Below, piece after piece: positions 61,479 to 64,000 of a DNA stretch of 64,000 nt (within the stretch, counting starts at the first letter, position 1; every line of letters starts with the position of its first letter). A program made the position numbers and the translations under genes. Below the pieces are notes generated by a model. The model was not told the origin of the DNA. It was given only the letters and a program-made list of their open reading frames with translations, and searched no databases. The DNA is from UBA1444 sp964521625 (GTDB lineage: Bacteria; Bacillota; Negativicutes; UBA1444): assembly GCA_964521625.1 (NCBI GenBank), contig CAZFSM010000003.1:160030-224029 (forward strand), written 5' to 3'.

Positions 61479-62624
61479 TCAGCCTTTGTGCCACTCGGCC
61501 CAGGCTGCCCCGACTGCTGCTCCCTGCGGCGCTTTGACGCCCAGAGCCGCCAGGGCTCGTTCCACCGCGTACAGCGTCAACACCAGTTCATTGATGCAGA
61601 TATTGCCCATGTGGCCGACCCGGAATATTTTACCTTTCAACGGGCCTACGCCGCCGGCCACCACGATATCATATTCTTCCATCTTGGCCCGGAAGGCGAC
61701 ATCATCAAGGCCGTCCGGATATTTGATCACCGACAGGGTCGGCGCCACCGCCTCCGGCGCAGTAATCAGTTCGAGTCCGATCGCCTTAAGACCGGCGCGG
61801 AAACTGCGGGCAATCCGTTCATGCCGAGCATAACGGGCCTCCAGTCCTTCTTCCAGGATCATCTGGACTGCCTTGGCCAGCGCCTGAATCAAATTCACCG
61901 GTGGTGTTGAAAAATACATTGACGGGTTGTCCATGATCGGCAACCAGTTCTTCCAGTCGACATAATAACCGGCGACCGTCCCCATTTGTTCGCGGCGAGC
62001 CAGCGCCTTTTCATTAAATGCGACGATTGTCAGTCCCGGCGGCGTGCCAAATGCTTTTTGGCTGGTCGTGATAATCACATCAATTCCAAGGTCCTTCATC
62101 GGCTCCGGCACACCGGCGCTGGCGCAGACTCCGTCCAAAATGAACAGGGTATCATATTTTTTTGCCAGGGCGGCGACTTCGGCGACTTGCCCCATGACGC
62201 CGGTCGAAGTGTCGACGTGGGTCAGGGTCAGCGCCGCATATTTCTTCTGTTGCAGTTTAGTTTCGATCGCTGCCAGCGGCACGCGTTCGCCGGCTGGCGC
62301 CGTCAGAACATCCGGAGCGATTCCCAGCGCCTTGGCCAGCGGGACAAACCGTTCGCCAAAATAGCCCTGGGTAATCACCAGCAAATCTTCGCCCGCTTTC
62401 ACGGTATTGACCAGGCCCATTTCCATCGACAGGGTTCCCGCCCCGCCGATCGCCACGACATGGTCGGCCTGGAAAATCGTTTTCAGCCCTTGCAGACATT
62501 CCTGATAAATTTTGACGAACGGGCCATAAGTGTGGCCATAGGTCGGACCGGCCAAAGCCTGCCGGATGGGTTCCGCCACCGGTGTCGGACCGGGAATCAT
62601 CACTAAGGGGTTTTGTTTAATCAT
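61479..62624 (-). CDS. Alanine-glyoxylate/serine-pyruvate-type aminotransferase
   Basis: 381 residues of class V PLP aminotransferases. It starts with MIPGPTPVAEPIRQALAG, and the PLP lysine is in TTSQKAFGTPPGLTIV (about residue 190). These enzymes use alanine or serine with glyoxylate or pyruvate. Beside an allantoin-type catabolic block, conversion of glyoxylate to glycine is plausible. The start is chosen at 62622-62624; AGGAG lies 13 nt upstream, longer than usual, and an ATG seven codons earlier is the alternative. Confidence 0.87.
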   Translation of the reverse strand: MIKQNPLVMIPGPTPVAEPIRQALAGPTYGHTYGPFVKIYQECLQGLKTIFQADHVVAIGGAGTLSMEMGLVNTVKAGEDLLVITQGYFGERFVPLAKALGIAPDVLTAPAGERVPLAAIETKLQQKKYAALTLTHVDTSTGVMGQVAEVAALAKKYDTLFILDGVCASAGVPEPMKDLGIDVIITTSQKAFGTPPGLTIVAFNEKALARREQMGTVAGYYVDWKNWLPIMDNPSMYFSTPPVNLIQALAKAVQMILEEGLEARYARHERIARSFRAGLKAIGLELITAPEAVAPTLSVIKYPDGLDDVAFRAKMEEYDIVVAGGVGPLKGKIFRVGHMGNICINELVLTLYAVERALAALGVKAPQGAAVGAAWAEWHKG

Positions 62625-62728
62625 GATATATTGTTCACTCCTCATAAAAAATTATCTTCCATTTCATTGTTTCTCGCCAAACGAAGATTATCCTGCCGTC
62701 AAATCAATCGAATCGACGAAAAACACAA

Positions 62729-63106
62729 TCACCGTTTATGCACTTTCTCGCGATGTTCGGTAATCAGCGGGCAGCCGTTATGGCACTGACCGCAGCCGAT
62801 GCAAAATCCGGCCCGGCGTTTTTTGCTGACGTATTCAACGCTGTCCGATGTCTGCCGGTGCACGGAAATCTTGACATACAACAGGGCCAGCAGGCAGATC
62901 AGGGTAAATATATTGGCGACGAAAACCGACGGGCTGGCGATGAAATACCCATACACCATCCACAGAAACACACCGACCGCCATCATCACCAGCCACAGCC
63001 AGGAAAGATCGCCGGTGGAACGGCTCCGCACCGTCTTTACGACCTGGGGAACAAAAGCGCAGGTTGTCAGCGCCCCGGCAATCATGCCGATCCATTCAAT
63101 ATCCAT
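62729..63106 (-). CDS. SemiSWEET/PQ-loop membrane protein with C-terminal 4Fe-4S motif
   Basis: 125 residues. The first 85 are a SemiSWEET-type unit of three membrane segments (MIAGALTTCAFVPQVVKTVR with the PQ motif, DLSWLWLVMMAVGVFLWMVYG). The tail has CIGCGQCHNGCP, a full C-x2-C-x2-C-x3-C-P ferredoxin motif, followed by a short basic end. I checked the frame by hand: it is continuous to the TGA. The ATG at 63104-63106 has GAGGG upstream. SemiSWEETs move sugars or related small molecules as dimers; a cluster on such a protein is unexpected. Confidence 0.8.
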   Translation of the reverse strand: MDIEWIGMIAGALTTCAFVPQVVKTVRSRSTGDLSWLWLVMMAVGVFLWMVYGYFIASPSVFVANIFTLICLLALLYVKISVHRQTSDSVEYVSKKRRAGFCIGCGQCHNGCPLITEHREKVHKR

Positions 63107-63134
63107 TGCAGCCCTCACTTTAAAAATTCAGCGA

Positions 63135-64000
63135 TTATTCATGAATGAACGCCGGGTCATCCGGCGGCTCTTCCGGGTCTGGCCGGATGTGGTGCAATGG
63201 ATCGGGCACCTTATAAGGCTTGGCCAGGTCCCAGTCTTGGTCGAAAACCGCCTGCAGTCTGGTGGCAATCGCTTTCTCCGCTACGACGATCCCGAGTTCC
63301 CGCCGTAGGTCGAATGCACTACGGTCCAGGTTGAACGAGCTGACCAGGGCTTTGGCGCCATCAATCAACAACAGTTTGGAGTGCAGTTTCAGCTGTTTTT
63401 GCCGCCGCACCCGGATCCCTGCCTGTTGCAAAATTCGCCAGGAAGAGAAGCTGTCCATGATATCCCACTCGCTGATGCCGTGTTTGCCGCCACAAAGGAA
63501 GCGAACCCGGACGCCGCGTTTTTTCGCCGCCAGAATCCGGCCGAGAATCGTCGTGTCACAGAGTTTTGGGTGCTGTATATCGAGGCTTTTTTGCGCCGAA
63601 TCAATCAGGCTGGCCAGTGGGTGGCGGGTATAGTTTGGTCCCCAGATCAGAGAGCTGCGCGGATGCGGCCGGAACGGCAGGTTGTTCCAGTCGGCCTCGA
63701 AGCAGGCAACCATTTCCTGCACCTCTCCCGCGTTTTCACTGATGATGCCATAGTCACGGGTCGTGGCCATGCAGGTCGGACAGACGTTAAAGGTAGCAAT
63801 CATCGCCACGCGGTCATCAATAACGAAGCTTTTTTCATGTACTACAGCAAATCGCTCCGGTCCCCATTGCACAGCTACACCGGCCTGTTCCAGTTGTTCA
63901 CGCGTTTCATCGTTGACCCGGTCGCCGCCGGAACGTTTTTCATTAAGAATCACCCGGACATCGACGCCGCGGGTCGCCGCATCAGCCAGGGCCTGAATCA
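63135..64000 (-). CDS. Phospholipase D-like protein (5' end outside window)
   Basis: The open frame continues to the end of the window, so the start is missing; at least 288 residues are present. Two HKD motifs are complete: VHEKSFVIDDRVAMIATFNV and LHSKLLLIDGAKALVSSFNL, each with the H-x-K-x4-D pattern. The family includes cardiolipin synthases and phospholipase D-like nucleases. The preserved spacing of the two motifs fits a cardiolipin-synthase-like or general PLD-like hydrolase. It precedes the SemiSWEET-like gene by 28 bp. Confidence 0.85.
   Translation of the reverse strand, partial: IQALADAATRGVDVRVILNEKRSGGDRVNDETREQLEQAGVAVQWGPERFAVVHEKSFVIDDRVAMIATFNVCPTCMATTRDYGIISENAGEVQEMVACFEADWNNLPFRPHPRSSLIWGPNYTRHPLASLIDSAQKSLDIQHPKLCDTTILGRILAAKKRGVRVRFLCGGKHGISEWDIMDSFSSWRILQQAGIRVRRQKQLKLHSKLLLIDGAKALVSSFNLDRSAFDLRRELGIVVAEKAIATRLQAVFDQDWDLAKPYKVPDPLHHIRPDPEEPPDDPAFIHE

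Noticed and set aside
1..64000. tRNA, rRNA, IS elements or prophage genes
   Set aside because: None recognised on either strand by reading; weakly conserved or short elements could be missed without a search.

Overview
The window looks like part of the chromosome of an anaerobic, Gram-negative-type Firmicute, most likely a Negativicute such as a Sporomusaceae member. This is an inference from gene content: lipoprotein solute receptors, a 2-oxoacid:ferredoxin oxidoreductase, HydF with a TM1266-type regulator, glutamate-family amino acid catabolism, and very strong purine-rich ribosome binding sites. I see no rRNA, tRNA, CRISPR array, IS element, phage gene or replication origin.

Layout. 1-2.5 kb: the start of a LivJ-type solute receptor (leaving the window at base 1) and a divergent amt-glnK operon whose leader carries two intrinsic terminators. 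2.6-8.2 kb: a tripartite tricarboxylate transporter (tctA-tctB-tctC) followed by a gamma-alpha fused KorA and KorB. 8.4-11.1 kb: an NMT1/SsuA-type ABC importer. 11.5-12.4 kb: a soluble chemoreceptor-like protein behind a sigma-54 promoter. 12.4-14.9 kb: a GtrA/GT2/GT39 lipid-linked sugar-transfer operon. 15-18.1 kb: a TM1266-type regulator, AspA and HydF ([FeFe]-hydrogenase maturation without HydE or HydG), behind a structured attenuator leader. 18.2-23.2 kb: a very large hybrid histidine kinase with an HD-GYP response regulator. 23.4-24.6 kb: a second LivJ-type receptor.

24.9-31.4 kb: a sigma-54 activator followed by a sigma-54 promoter and a six-gene operon. The operon encodes a five-subunit flavin/Fe-S amino acid dehydrogenase, probably for proline, plus 1-pyrroline-5-carboxylate dehydrogenase. 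Next come an ankyrin-repeat protein, glutamate dehydrogenase, pyroglutamyl peptidase with a DUF969/DUF979 membrane pair and a Crp-type regulator, and histidine ammonia-lyase. Together these point to catabolism of proline, pyroglutamate, histidine and glutamate to 2-oxoglutarate, which KorAB could oxidise with ferredoxin. 38.9-42.3 kb holds a methyltransferase, a DUF4337 protein, a flavodoxin-like reductase and a fused membrane/molybdopterin oxidoreductase. 42.5-45.6 kb holds two more soluble chemoreceptor-like proteins and a PLP aminotransferase.

45.7-62.6 kb is the most unusual block. It has two paralogous pairs of amidohydrolase plus membrane transporter, two MFS carriers, and the full AllF (FdrA) / AllG (DUF1116) / AllH (DUF2877) / carbamate kinase set of an oxamate carbamoyltransferase pathway. 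It also holds a PucR-type regulator and an alanine-glyoxylate-type aminotransferase. The same inverted repeat (WTTTGTGC, 5 nt, GCACAAAW) occurs in front of two of its transcription units, suggesting one regulon. The two amidohydrolases resemble cytosine deaminase but lack its catalytic acidic residues, so the substrate of the pathway is open. The window ends with a SemiSWEET-like protein carrying a C-terminal 4Fe-4S motif and a truncated phospholipase D-family gene.
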